Origin: Helichrysum umbraculigerum
Taxonomy: Eukaryota > Streptophyta > Magnoliopsida > Asterales > Asteraceae
DNA length: 64,000 nucleotides
Assembly: GCA_949592205.1 (NCBI GenBank)
Contig: CATIUR010000001.1
Location: forward strand, 313,624,250 to 313,688,249
Reading direction: 5' to 3'
The notes beneath the pieces are model-generated. The model had not been told where the DNA came from. It worked only from the letters and a program-made list of their open reading frames with translations, and searched no databases. This document shows, piece after piece, positions 20,700-32,133 of the stretch (positions are counted from its first letter, which is position 1; every line of letters begins with the position of its first letter). Position numbers and translations under genes: made by a program.

Positions 20700-22070
20700 A
20701 TGGATGAGATAACGATCATGGACGATGCAGAATTCTTTGTGTCTTCCCACAAAGAGGTCTGTGTTAACCAGGAAGTTGAGATTGACGAATATTCATCCTT
20801 AGACCTAGGTTTTGATATATCTCAGCAGAAGATTCCACCTTCTGTCACTGTTGAATTAAGTGGTCAACCCACACTTGACCCTGAGATTTTATCAATCTTA
20901 TCTAGATATCCACATTACCTTAGACCTGCCACCCTACCAGAAGACATTCCTTTCGGTATTGAAGTTTTCTTCTATCCACCAATGCCTTGGATGGATTTGA
21001 ATGAACGACTTCATTGCTTAGATGAATACTTCAGGTATGATCTTCCAGATATATTGCGAGCCTACCCCACTACTCTTTTCCAAAGTATAAAAGTGGATGA
21101 GCGTCTCCAGTGTCCGGAGGGTCCTGAACTAGAAACACCAACCTTACCCAACACTGAACCAAGTAATAACCCACCAGAATCAAGTAATAAGCATCACTTA
21201 GGAAATTTCCACAAGCCCAGTAGGAGAATAGATATCTGTGCAGATTTTCTTAGAAACCTTAAGATATCAGATTTCCCTTTTTCAACTGAGCAGAGGAAGA
21301 CCTTTGTAGTTATTGATAGGATAATAACATGTCTACGTGCTAATTACAATCAAAAAGACGAATTATCACTGAAATCGGAGTTAGACCTACTAATGGATCT
21401 AATAGCTAGCACCGAGTATCCATCTGTTTCACAGATTAAGATTAATCGTTATATTGCTGCCCTGATTGACGAGCTCAAATTTTGGATTGAAAGAGCCCCT
21501 ATCACTTATACTTTGATTCCATACGTTAAGCTGTTCTTTGTTGATCCTGCCACTTATCTGATTAATGAACTAAGATCAATTTTTCCTGATTCTACTGAGG
21601 AAGCCATGGATTATGCTTTCTTCCAAAAGAGAAAAGAAATCCATGTTAAGCTTACTCAGTTGTTACTAACATCTAAATTCCCTTTTACTGAGCATCAAAG
21701 GATTTACATCAGAGAAATTTCCCGAGTAATTCACTCTACTACTGGAAACCCTGATTCAGAAGAAGAAAAGGAATTTCAGCATGTTATCGGAGAATTGCTC
21801 TTTGATCTATGTTTTATAGACACAGGATTCAGGGATGGTATTTCGAATCCGAGGAAGGTAAGACGAGCATTTAACCAATTCATTGATGCGTTACTAGTAT
21901 TAGGTCAAGAAGAAAAAGAATTCTTACGAGAATTTGAGCGTTATTATATAAATCCCGCTAACCTAATACATAACATCATTAAAGCGCTTCAAGGTACGTT
22001 CGTTCTTCGCCACACTTTCTCGCATGTTTCAGGCTTATCTGAAAGTGCCGTCACAAGCACTAACAGATAA
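20700..22070 (+). CDS. Unknown 456-residue protein of TE-E with an internal duplication
   Basis: Intact frame starting MDEITIMDDAEFF, ~180 bp after the primer site, where gag normally begins. I recognise no retroviral domain: no CCHC knuckle, protease or polymerase motif. Residues 1-60 are acidic, ~75-130 hold Pro-rich and aromatic segments (GIEVFFYPPMPWMDL), and ~140-175 form a Pro/Ser/Asn-rich linker. The rest consists of two similar helical domains: residues 191-294 (DFPFSTEQR ... FFVDPATYLINELRSI) and 326-430 (KFPFTEHQR ... YYINPANLIHNIIKAL). The pairing of FPF[ST]E[QH]QR at the start and [DN]PA-x-LI at the end makes duplication convincing. The frame has stayed open in an element with ~1% LTR divergence. 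It could be a highly diverged Gag or a new accessory protein; function unknown. Confidence 0.7.
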   Translation: MDEITIMDDAEFFVSSHKEVCVNQEVEIDEYSSLDLGFDISQQKIPPSVTVELSGQPTLDPEILSILSRYPHYLRPATLPEDIPFGIEVFFYPPMPWMDLNERLHCLDEYFRYDLPDILRAYPTTLFQSIKVDERLQCPEGPELETPTLPNTEPSNNPPESSNKHHLGNFHKPSRRIDICADFLRNLKISDFPFSTEQRKTFVVIDRIITCLRANYNQKDELSLKSELDLLMDLIASTEYPSVSQIKINRYIAALIDELKFWIERAPITYTLIPYVKLFFVDPATYLINELRSIFPDSTEEAMDYAFFQKRKEIHVKLTQLLLTSKFPFTEHQRIYIREISRVIHSTTGNPDSEEEKEFQHVIGELLFDLCFIDTGFRDGISNPRKVRRAFNQFIDALLVLGQEEKEFLREFERYYINPANLIHNIIKALQGTFVLRHTFSHVSGLSESAVTSTNR

Positions 22071-22721
22071 ATGGTGATGGTCTAATGTAAATAGGTTTGA
22101 ATATTTCATTAATTAGAAAAAAAAAATTAATTAGATTTTCTTTTAATTTACTTTTATAAAAACAAAGAAAAAACGTTCTTTAAAGTTTAAACGCGTAAGT
22201 TTTTAAACGAATTTTCGCAAACAGTCCAAACGTTTCAGAAATTTTTGACAAAGTTTTTATTTAAAATTTTGGAAAATTTTATTTGGATTGGTTTTGAATT
22301 TTAAAGAACACAAAAAGATTTAATAAAACGTATTTAAAAACGCAAATGTTTTCGCACGTGAATTAATGTTACGTTTTTAATATACGAATTTAAATACGAA
22401 AGTTTCGTGCGTATTTTGGTTGATTTTCATAAAAAATATTTTAACTTTAAAAACCCAAGTATACGTTTCGTTTCGTTCGCATTTAAGTTAAAAATGCATT
22501 TTAAAAATGCAATTTAAAAATACATAAAGCAAAGGAAGCTTCCACCACTTTTTACAAAAAGCAAAAAGCAACTTCTTCTTCCTTCTTCTTCTTCCAAAAC
22601 CGTCACCCACCATCACCATCTCCATTTCTCCATTTTTCCATCATTTTTCTTCAAATCAAGCTTCAAATCTTCCATATCTTCATCTCTTTTGCATCTAGAT
22701 CATCTTTACATCAAGGTTGAG
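22071..22721 (+). other. TE-E internal leader and noncoding exon
   Basis: AT-rich stretch rich in AAACG and TTTTAAAA. From ~22540 it changes to a CT-rich leader (CTTCTTCTTCCTTCTTC, then TCACCATCTCC) like a plant 5' UTR, ending TTGAG at 22721 before a GT donor. It looks like the promoter and noncoding first exon of a second, internally initiated transcript serving the frame at 23614. Confidence 0.5.
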
Positions 22722-23613
22722 GTATGATTCTAACCTAAAATCATCATTTTGAATATTTTTATAAAGTTAAGGTTTATGCTTAGATCTTGGATTTTAATCA
22801 TCAAGTTTCATTCTTTTTGCTTGCAAAGTGCTATATTCTTGATTGTAAACATGTTTACGGAAGTGATTCGAGGTTTCCATGGCTAGATTTGGTGTTTTGA
22901 TTTTGAATGTTGACTTTTTGTTAGGGTTTTAGCAATTTTAACCTTCTTGAATGATTATTTGCTTATGATTGACTTTTCGGTGATTAATTTGCGCTTAAAA
23001 TGATTAGTTTACATAAGTAAGTGATTGTTAAGAATAAGAGGATTGATTTAATTGCATGTTTATGAATTAAAGTAAGGCTTTTTATACAAAACTATTTAAA
23101 AACCATTACTTTAATTAAAATCATTATCTTTTAAATGGTATTTATTTAAAACTTTGTGTAATTTGCTTCATGAAAATGCAATTAAATATATTTGAAATAG
23201 CACTACTTTAATTAATAAAGTTAGTGAGATTCCAAATTAATTATCCTCTAATTAAAGTCTTATGCTTGACCAAAATGATGGGTGGTAAATAAAATCGTTT
23301 TGCTTGCTTATTTTAATCAAAGAAAGGTAATTATATGATTTATGATCATGATGCTTGCTTGATTATGTGATTACTTAGCATGTTTAGAAATATTCATCCT
23401 TAAAGTAATCTTAGAAAATAGGAGGCTGCGGTTTTGTTTATTTGGATAATTTATGGATTGATGATTGCGGTTTAGGGTGTTCATAAAAATAATAATAATG
23501 GGATAATTGTAAAATCTAAAGCCTACATTTCGAATTTTTTCTGAAAATTTGGAATAAATATTATATTGTCCAATTATTGTTATATGATTTGTTTCCTTGT
23601 TTTTCTTAAACAG
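22722..23613 (+). other. Probable intron of the TE-E downstream gene
   Basis: Donor GAG|GTATGA at 22721/22722; acceptor preceded by a pyrimidine-rich stretch (TTCCTTGTTTTTC) and ending CAG at 23613, immediately before ATG. The interior (892 bp) is strongly AT-rich without coding signal, as for a plant intron. Confidence 0.55.
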
Positions 23614-25542
23614 ATGGACCCGATTCCACCTACTCTTGCTTATTTGGCCAAGACTACACAAGAAAAGACTTGGATTCGGAAATGGCTAAAGAGGGCATTT
23701 GGAAGTAATCGGTACATAGTTTGGGAAGACATGGGAAAACTTGGAATCAAGGACAGGTTGAGGAATTTGATAGGATACGAGGTTCAGGGACTTAAGTTTG
23801 ACTCTTGGATTCAGCTTTTTAGCATTCGTGAGCCCATATACCCCGAGGTTGTCACTGAGTTTCTGATAACATTTGAGCTTAACCCAGAGTTAGGGATTGG
23901 AGATGACAAGAAGATAGCATTCAGATACCGAGGGAAGAGCCAGAGTGTCTCTATTTCGAGCTTAGCTAGGCACTTGGGATTGTATTCAGCGGATCAGATT
24001 AGCTCAGATTGGTTCTTACATAGTCATTAGACGATTCCTCATCTTCCCGAGAGGAGCCATAGAGTCATTTGGAGTGAGCTAGGCACACATTATACTTGTG
24101 GTGCCAAGTCCTCGGTTTTGATTCTACCTCAGTTACGTCTCCTACACAAGCTGATTGTTACATCTATTATGGGAAAGAAGGAGACCGGGCCGATAAATGG
24201 GGATGAGTAGTATATCATTGATGCTATCATGAGCCGCCAGAATATCAATGTGGCTTGCATTATTGCTGAGAGGATGGCAAAGGAGAAGAATTTGGACCTG
24301 ACGAAGCATGTTTTTATGGGAGCTTTCATCACCAGATTGTTGAGAGGGATGCGACTCTTGAAAAAGAGTCATGAGGCCGAGTATAGAGTGTCTTCCACTT
24401 CATTACCATGTGACTTGGACTACTGCAAGCAGATCCATTTGATCACCGAGGGTTCTGAGAGACAGTGTTACTGGAAGGACACTGATGAGCTTATCCCTGG
24501 ATGTTTCATGACCAGGAAGAGGGTCAGAGAGGAGGATGTTGAGACTCCGGTTGTTGATAGAGTGGATAGAGTACCGGCTGTGCCTAGGAGTACCAGGACA
24601 CCAGTCAGGGATGCTGGGGTTGGGACATCAGGTCCCCGAGCTCAGATACGACATACAGATCCAGTCACTCCCTTGACCCAGTACTTCACATTGCACGCGT
24701 TGGCTGTCAACAACGCGTATCAGGCACTTATAGCTAGGGCTTTAGGTATTCCAGCTCCCGAGCCGCTCCTGTACGAGTGTGTGCTGATATCACCAGTTCC
24801 ACCATCCACTACCATTCCACCATCCACTACCATTCCACCATCTACTACCATTCCACCACCTACTACCATACCACCATACACTACCCACATACCACCTACC
24901 ACTACCATTCCACCCACACGATCAGTCGAGCACTGTTTATCGGTTGATGCTGCATTCCCACATCCTACTGTGTCAGCCCGTAGAGCCCGTTCTTCTCAAC
25001 AGTCGACAGGAGGAGAGGCTGTTGGTTCCTACCGACCAGATGTTGTTCATTTGGGCACTGATCCATTCACTTTATCAGAGTTTCAGGGATTGTTGGCATT
25101 AGACCATATACCTTCTGATCAGTTTCCTACAGAGGAGATACTTAGGCACATCTACAGATCCAAGATGGAGCGAGAGGGGATGACTTTTGAGGATTTCAGA
25201 CAGTTGGCATTAGATGATCCGATGAAGTTACCTGCTTGCTCCCTTAGAGATGTATTGATGCAGTATAGGCAGGTGAGGTCAGAGGAGCAGAGAGTCTCCG
25301 GTGGTCAGCAGTCAGTTGCCGGACCTTCCTCTCAGTTCCTCCACCTGTTCAGCCTTCTGTTCAGGATTCTGATCAGGGTTCTCCAGCACCCTAGATCTGT
25401 GCACTCATATCTACATACTTACTATTTTCTCTATTCCATACTTTTGACTTATTATGTGGTTGTGGAACTTTACTTTGTTATATTTTTGGGACATGAACTA
25501 TCAGACACAGTCTGTTTAGTTTCTTTATCTTTTAGTATTTAG
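23614..25542 (+). pseudogene. ATHILA-ORF1-like protein of TE-E with two in-frame TAG stops
   Basis: From the ATG at 23614 (MDPIPPTLAYLAK) one frame of 643 codons runs to 25542, broken only by TAG at 24028-24030 and 24208-24210. Conserved pieces are RYIVWEDMGKLGIKDRLRNL, an EPIYPEVVTEFL segment, FRYRGKSQSVSI with LARHLGLYS, and, after the first stop, a CGAKSSVLI segment with LLHKLIVTSIMGKK. This arrangement is that of the plant ATHILA ORF-1 family, found in Athila elements downstream of or instead of an envelope-like gene. Near 24790-24920 is a tandem PSTTIP-type repeat of about six units, followed by an acidic C-terminal part (~25050-25290). The role of these proteins is unproven. Both stops could be CAG codons changed by C-to-T transition. 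The track of conserved frame across them suggests recent inactivation or readthrough. Confidence 0.65.
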
Positions 25543-26689
25543 TTATCAGTTATTTAGTTTACTTATTATGTTTTATTTCTGTTTTTCTTTTTAGTTAGAA
25601 TAAGTGAATTGTGTTTGTGCAAATGAGAATTGAGGAAAGGAGATGCCGATCATTCACGAAGAAACTGCTTTCTGCATGGATTCAACCAAGGAATTTCAAT
25701 CACCTGCAGACCGCCGCTTCTTTCTTAAAACCGTCTCCCCGCCTCTATCGTAGGGAAGTTCCTTTCTTTTTGTCATGATTTTCACCATTACCATATATCC
25801 AACTATGCCTAAATTCTAAGTGTGGGATTTCATCCCACCAAATTTTTCAAAACACTTAAAATTGTTCCACTATTTCAAAACCTAAGTGTGGGATTTTTCC
25901 CGAAGAAAATCCTACGTCTTAGCAATGAACATTGAGGACAATGTTGTTTTAAGTGTGGGATACACGGTATATATATACCGCAAGTTTATATTTGCCTGTC
26001 CAAAGTAATACCTCCGTTTTAATTCAAATTTTTTCAAAAATTTTCGCAAAACTAACCCAAGAGGTTGAGATTTTTAATCACCAAAACATTCGAAAACCTA
26101 ACCTCGACGATGTTCGACATCCATTCGGTTGATTTCGAATATTTTCAAAAGATTTTAAGTCTTAGAATATTCTTTTAAAGAGATAAACCTTCTGTCAAAA
26201 TAAATAAATTGCTTTGGAAAGTAAGATAAGGCAAAGATAAAAACGTATCTTAAACTAAAATTGAAAAATCCTCTAGGCATCGCATGACTTGGTGCATATG
26301 ACCCTTTGATTGTGAGGTACTTGAGCCTTTAATAAGCATTCACTTTTAATGCTTCACTTTCGTTTTTGAGTGTGCGCTGATGCATGTGTCTTTGAATTAG
26401 AACTTGCTCCTGAATGCGTTTCGAGACCATACCAATGAGTGCCGTACGCGGTATAGGTGCAATTAGAGGATCTTGGCATTTATTAGGATTAACCCATTTC
26501 CTTCATATCTTTTCAAGCCAACCCTTCCAACTTTCTTTCTAAGATTGTTGATGATCCGATTAGAAAACCCTTTGCGCCTTAGCCATTTCATTTCTCTAAA
26601 CCCTAAAACACCTCCCCACAACACAAACACTTTCCCACCAAACACCATTCCAGCTCGTGAATCTTCATAGATCATAAGTGAGGGCTGCT
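25543..26689 (+). other. TE-E 3' noncoding region, first part, with internal polypurine modules
   Basis: TAAGTGTGGGAT occurs near 25816, 25883 and 25950; the last follows TTGAGGACAATG (25930-25942). This pair of motifs recurs just before the 3' LTRs of TE-E and TE-F and at 30822-30860 in TE-F, suggesting an internal plus-strand priming site. Further right, AACTTGCTCCTGAATGCG (26401) and a GGTATAGGTG block resemble 31137-31195 of TE-F. No credible gene. Confidence 0.55.
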
Positions 26690-28599
26690 TGATATGGCTC
26701 GGTCTGTACATGTTTATCTCTCGCGATATCATTGTTTTTTGTACTTGTTTCCAGTCGATTTTATGAACTTTTGGTACTTATTTAGTTGGAAATTGATTTC
26801 ATGTATTAAGATTAAAGATTGAGAAAGAAATGATGAAAAGATGGAGGATTTTGATGATTTCGCTATGCTGCACCGTTTTTGCCATATCTTCCTCATACGA
26901 ACTCGGATTGAGACGATCCAGGTGTCCAGACGAAGCTCACTCAGAGCTCTACAATTATCCAGAAGATAGTCAGCCGATATGCTGAGGTTCATAGCCGAAG
27001 GGCTAAATTTAGCCGATCGGCTTCTTTAGTGCAAAATCAACTCAGAAGCTCGACCTTGTGCAGTGCCCAGCATCTTAGCCGATCTGCTTTCCTTAAGCCG
27101 ATCTGCTCTCCTTTAGCTGATCTACTATGATGCACGAGGAAGTCTATTTATGTACTGTTTTAGGGTTCCGCATCACATACACTCCACCCCCGATTTGGGG
27201 CAGCCCCCATGGGCGATTTTTAGGGTTTTTAGGTTATTTTCATCATCTTGAAGAGCTCTAATCATCCTACTCCATTTGGTGACAAAGAATCATCATCCAA
27301 ACATTGTAATCACTTGGTTTGCATATTTTCAATATAATTTTCTTCCATTGATTTCATTAGTTATATTTGTTTGTTTTGAGTATGATTGTTAGTGGCTAGT
27401 TTTATTTACTTGCTTGGATGAATCAACTAGTGATTAGGGGAGTTATCCTTAGAGTTTGTATATATGCTTGTTTATGCTCATCCATGAATTTAGATGTTCT
27501 AGTTTAGATTGTTGAAGCTTGTTGGTAATGAAACTAATGACTAAAGTGAACACTTGTTGTTAGGTTGAATTACTAATATATATGTCTATGTATAAATTGC
27601 CATTGATAGTGAACACTAATTTGGTACAAGAGTAAACAACTAAACTAGAATGTGTAAGTTGTGAATATGGCCAATGTCTTTCATTTGGATGAGTTATAAA
27701 CTTGCAATCAATGAATTTATGTTTAATTGAGAACCTCGTGTATTTGAGCTTAGTATAAATATCTTTAACTTTTTTTAATGAAATATTAAAGGATATAGCG
27801 AACGTTTTCCATTTAGTAATTCATTATCAATTATTTGTCTATAAATGATTGAACAAACATTGCGAACGTAGATTTGGAATAAGTTAGGATTGTCGAGCTC
27901 AAATGTGCAAGTTGGTAAATTGGTTTATACTTGGTTTCAATTAATGTTGTGTTTATTTCATTTGAGTGACATATGTGAAATTTAACATGGCATTTACTAG
28001 GAGTGACAACTAGTAGTTTTTATTGGAAATAATTATGTTTTATCTCACAAATTGACAACTTGTGGATTAGCATTGCCTTTACTTGGTAGTGATAACCGGT
28101 AATTGTATTATGGACAATCAAAGAATTGTGATCAAGAAAGTAAACCATTACTAGATTAAATCATAGGTTAGTGAGTCTAAATTAGAATATGGTGATGGCG
28201 AACGTTAAGCCTATTTTAGTTGAGATTCACATATGAACTGGTTTTAATAAACACCCCGAAATCACTAGTGACATAATCCAAGCAAGTATTGTTTTTAATA
28301 TCCGAATTTACAACAAATCAATTTGACTCTTCCTGAGTCCGCTATTGCCTAGTTTAGTTTAAAAGTAGTTTTTAAGCAACGTGACAACTCGGTTACAAAA
28401 CCCCCCACATTTACTTTTCTGTACAAATTACCTGCACTTGAATATAATTCTTAAACTCACATTCCCTGTGTTCGAACCCGAACTTACCCTACTATACTAC
28501 CACTCGACAGGGTCCACTGCCCGGTTGTGTCTTGGTCTAGCTCGGTACTTTTTGGTTTACTTATCAACGATAAATTTTATAACTGGATTTCGCACATCA
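26690..28599 (+). repeat. TE-F 5' LTR
   Basis: Complete LTR with repeated TTAGCCGATC[TG]GCTT motifs near 27000-27115 upstream of the likely promoter, and CTATTTATGTACTG at ~27144 as a possible TATA region. Two further small differences from the right LTR are an extra TATATGCT near 27460 and TATAAATAT near 27755. Confidence 0.9.
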
Positions 28600-28605
28600 A
28601 GTTTT

Positions 28606-28623
28606 TGGCGCCGCTGCCGGGGA
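28606..28623 (+). promoter_or_regulatory. TE-F primer-binding site (TGGCGCCG type)
   Basis: TGGCGCCGCTGCCGGGGA starts six bases after the LTR, the same position and type as in TE-E. Confidence 0.85.
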
Positions 28624-28797
28624 ATGTGATATTTTAAGATTTGAATTTAAGTGTAATTAATTGATCCTTTTCGGGGATTTATCCTTGGAAAGTTACATTC
28701 TGTTTTTAGTTTTATAGAATCGGTGCATTTTACTGTTTTGCTGTTTTTGTTTTAGTAGATTTTATTTCTTTTGAGTGTTGAAAACGGATGAGACGAC

Positions 28798-29322
28798 ATG
28801 CCAATGGATTTATACAATGTTAGATTGAGGTGTTTGGCAAAATATGGAAATTGCAACAGGGATGATATTCCAATGATAGTGTTGGTATTTTTGGAGGAGT
28901 ATCAAAATTGTGATTGGGATGAAATTCCAATGATGATTTCTGATTACTTGAGGCAAGAAGTTTGCAATCTTCCATGTGTCGCGATTGATGAAGAAATGGA
29001 TGAGGATGAAGAAGAAAATGAATACAATTTTTACCCTCATGAAGTTTCACCATTTGTTTTGCAGGATTCCCGCATGATTGAGTCTAATTTAATTGAAAAC
29101 TTAGATTTTGAGGATGATGAGAGCATTGAATATGTTGATGACTATTCTAACGATTATGTTCCACGTTCTTTTAAGTTTGTTTTTGAAGATAGTGAGGATG
29201 AGGATGAATATTATGCATATGATAATTATCCTCAACCCACTTCACATGTTTTGCAGGAATCTAGTTTGTTTGAGCATGAGCCAATGGAAAACTCAGTAGA
29301 ATCGGGGGTGTTTAAATGCTGA
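28798..29322 (+). pseudogene. Acidic protein of TE-F, N-terminal part
   Basis: Frame of 174 codons starting MPMDLYNVRLRCLA, ~190 bp after the primer site. Near residues 17-55 two ~19-residue units repeat, each with NC-x-x-D-[DE]-IPM and an aromatic/Leu tail. The rest is strongly acidic with Asp/Glu/Tyr runs, and VLQ[DE]S appears twice. The frame stops at TGA after VESGVFKC. The neighbouring frame then reads NADFVESMEEVILES in continuation, so a one-base shift around the G run at 29303-29308 probably split a single protein. No family recognised. It might be a plant gag substitute or a domesticated passenger; this is open. Confidence 0.55.
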
Positions 29323-29335
29323 TTTTGTAGAAAGC

Positions 29336-30121
29336 ATGGAAGAAGTCATCTTGGAAAGTTGTGTCCTCCCTGATTTGAAAGCTGAAAATTCAGCAGCAAC
29401 GACCATTGGTCTTGTGGAAAATGAGCAAAATGTTTCATGTCAAGGTTCTAACGACAATGTTGACCACAATGACATTATTAAGGAGTTGCAAGAAATGCTT
29501 GAAATTGATGATGAAAAGCTGGAAGAACTTGTTCAAAGAGGATTTAGAGAGGAACAAATCCTAAATGCTGAATTTGACAAGTTGTATCAAGCTAATGGAG
29601 AGCAAGCACTAGCTGAAAATTTTGGTGGATATGATTCTACAATCATGGAATCTCAATCAGGTTTGATATCACATTGTTTACCATGCAAGTGTGAGTATGT
29701 ACCATTGCTAGAACCAAAACCACCTGATAATTTTTTAAAAGAATTGAATTTCAGTGGTTTAATGGTGAAATCTAATATTGGGCATGGGCAAATGAATGAA
29801 TTGCTTGAAATGGATAGGTTAGCTAGCTTGGATAGAACTAGTGAGTGCGTGTATATAGGTTATATTGAGGAACCTCCGAACTGTTTTTCAAGTGTTAAAA
29901 ATGATGCATGCTTGAGGGTGTCACTCACTATGTTTTTAATAACTTCATGTAAAGTTTTGAGAGTTCATACTTGTTTAACTAGTTTTTCTTTGAGAATGAT
30001 TTGCAAAATTGTTAAACCAAAAAAGAACATTCTCCAAAACGAGTATGATTGGAAAGGAAGAGTTGAGAAAATAACAAGTTCACACAAAGAAACAATTGCG
30101 TGGGAACTTGAACCCGATTGA
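29336..30121 (+). pseudogene. Acidic protein of TE-F, C-terminal part
   Basis: Frame of 261 codons from MEEVILESCVLP; the same frame is open further upstream and overlaps the end of 28798-29322. It contains an acidic helical segment (DIIKELQEMLEIDDEKLEELV, residues ~45-65 approximately), then LPCKCEYVPLLEPKPPDNFLK, a pattern resembling the linker between gag-like and protease-like parts in some Athila polyproteins, and a hydrophobic/basic C-terminus. No DSG protease, zinc knuckle or polymerase motif. Together with the preceding frame it would be ~440 residues. Family unknown. Confidence 0.5.
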
Positions 30122-30268
30122 AAACGATCATATTTTAGGGTCGAGTCTAGCTTTTGACTCGTTAATAAACAAAGTGTCCAAACGGGTCAAAACCCGTTTC
30201 GTATCCTTTTTAGTTATAGTTTATTTTATCATTGTTATTACCAACCTTGTTATTAGAATTTTGGTTTA

Positions 30269-30271
<3 letters not shown>

Positions 30272-30338
<67 letters not shown>
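30272..30338. repeat. (TA)n microsatellite in TE-F
   Basis: About 33 TA dinucleotides, followed 14 bp later by a poly(A) run (30350-30362). Confidence 0.95.
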
Positions 30339-30341
<3 letters not shown>

Positions 30342-32133
30342 TATGTTTAAAAAAAAAAAAAACATTTACTTTTTAGACTTCGATAAATAGAGTACATTTA
30401 TTGATTCATTCATTTTTGTTAGGCTTATTAAGTTTTATAATTTGTTTATAAATTTTTATTTAGTTTGAACTTTGTGGGTGTGTTCCCTGGAAACCCTCAC
30501 GAGACTATAACTCGTCCACTCGGGATACCGAGGGGTTTAAAGGCTTATTGCATATGCTAAATGCAATCGTGTTTTCTACGAAAATGAATTAGGATTTTAT
30601 TTTGTATGTATATATAGTGTGTTTGGAATTGTGTTTGTTTTAGTTTGTGTGTAGTTGAAGTGATGATTGAATATGGAAACCTTGTGCTATAATGAGAATG
30701 TGCCTGAAAGGAATGGAAAGTTTGAAGGTTAATCAAGAAGAAGAACAAGCAAAAACCCCCAGGAAGTACTCGCTCCCTTTTACCTTTCACACTTTTGCTC
30801 ATTTCATAGATTATATTTTGTTGCATTGAGGACAATGCAAATGTTAAGTGTGGGGAGGTTATTGTTCACTTGAATTAGTTTGTCCTCATAAGATTAATTG
30901 CTTTATAATGTATTTGATAAATTTCTTGAAAGTAATTAAATCTTACCTCTTGCATGATAAATTTGTCATAGAGCAACCTCTTTGGGTGAATTGCATAACT
31001 AGCATACTTATAGCCCCATTACAAATTGTGAGAAATTTTGAGCCTAATTGAAAAAAAAAAAAAAAAAAACGCTTATCTTTAGTGTTTATATGATTCATTT
31101 GCTATGAGTGTGCCGGTGTTTGTAGTTTATTCTAGAACTTGCCTTAAAGATGCATTTCAAGACTGCTGTGGGATCATATTCATGTGATATAGGTGAAGTA
31201 GATGATGAATTGGTATTCATTAGGTTTTAGATTTTCAGTTTTTATTTTAAAACCATTTATAACTAGTCCACCTAGGTCGTTAGCACTCATTTTTAGTGCT
31301 AAGAAACCCCTAGATACTTTTCACCTACATTTTCATCACAATTAATACCCTAGCCTTATTTTTGTGTAGTCAAAAGTTTAAAAGTTGCCTTGTAACATTT
31401 CAAATCGATTTATAAAATATGATTTCAAATCAACCTTTTGAAGATTATTATATGAAGATTATTGAATTAAGGAAGCAAAACAAAGGTGAAATTCAAGAAA
31501 TTTTTTTGAGCAAACTAGAAACACAAATGAAGTCATAGACAAAAGTTGATGAAATTAATCTAAGGAGGCAAGAATTGAAGAAATATTATGAGATGATCAA
31601 AGTTGAAGATTAAGGTTAATTGAGATCACATTTTCATTTTAGTTTCAAGGTAACACACCATACAAATTTTTGACTACCATTTTCAACAATTTATAAAAGT
31701 GTCTACCATATCACAATTTCACCATCACATTTATAATTATAACACATTGTTAGAATACCTCTTTTGATACTTCACTTGGTGCTCACGCCTAGTCGGTGGA
31801 GATTTGATCTTTTGGCAAGCCTATGGTAATAACGCATCACGACTTGGCTATTTGAGTGTTTATCTATTCCATTCCCAATCTTGATCAAATTGAGAGTTGA
31901 GTGATTGAAACACATTTCCTATTGAGAGGTGCTAAGTTGTGCATTCAAGCTTGACAAATTTATTTAAGGTTTTCTATGTTTATATTCATGCTACTAACAT
32001 GATTACTTATGCAATTGTGGTTAGTTATATTTTGTAAAACCTTGTTCTTAAATTCTAAATGCAAGAGGTATATGTTTTGGAATGTAAATCATAGTTTGCT
32101 TGAGGACAAGCAAAGTTCAAGTGTGGGGATATT
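30339..32133 (+). other. TE-F 3' noncoding region with two polypurine modules
   Basis: Module 1 at 30822-30860 (TTGAGGACAATG, then TTAAGTGTGGGGAGG); module 2 at 32098-32130 (TTGAGGACAAGC, then CAAGTGTGGGGATATT), directly before the 3' LTR. Between them are short spurious frames, a poly(A) run at 31050-31069, and GGTGGAGATTTGATC / CAAGCCTATGG (31797-31825), which resembles 34564-34592 of TE-E. Confidence 0.6.

Noticed and set aside
24720..24917. Gly/Val/Met-rich minus-strand frame
   Set aside because: Antisense of the PSTTIP repeat in the ATHILA-ORF1-like frame.
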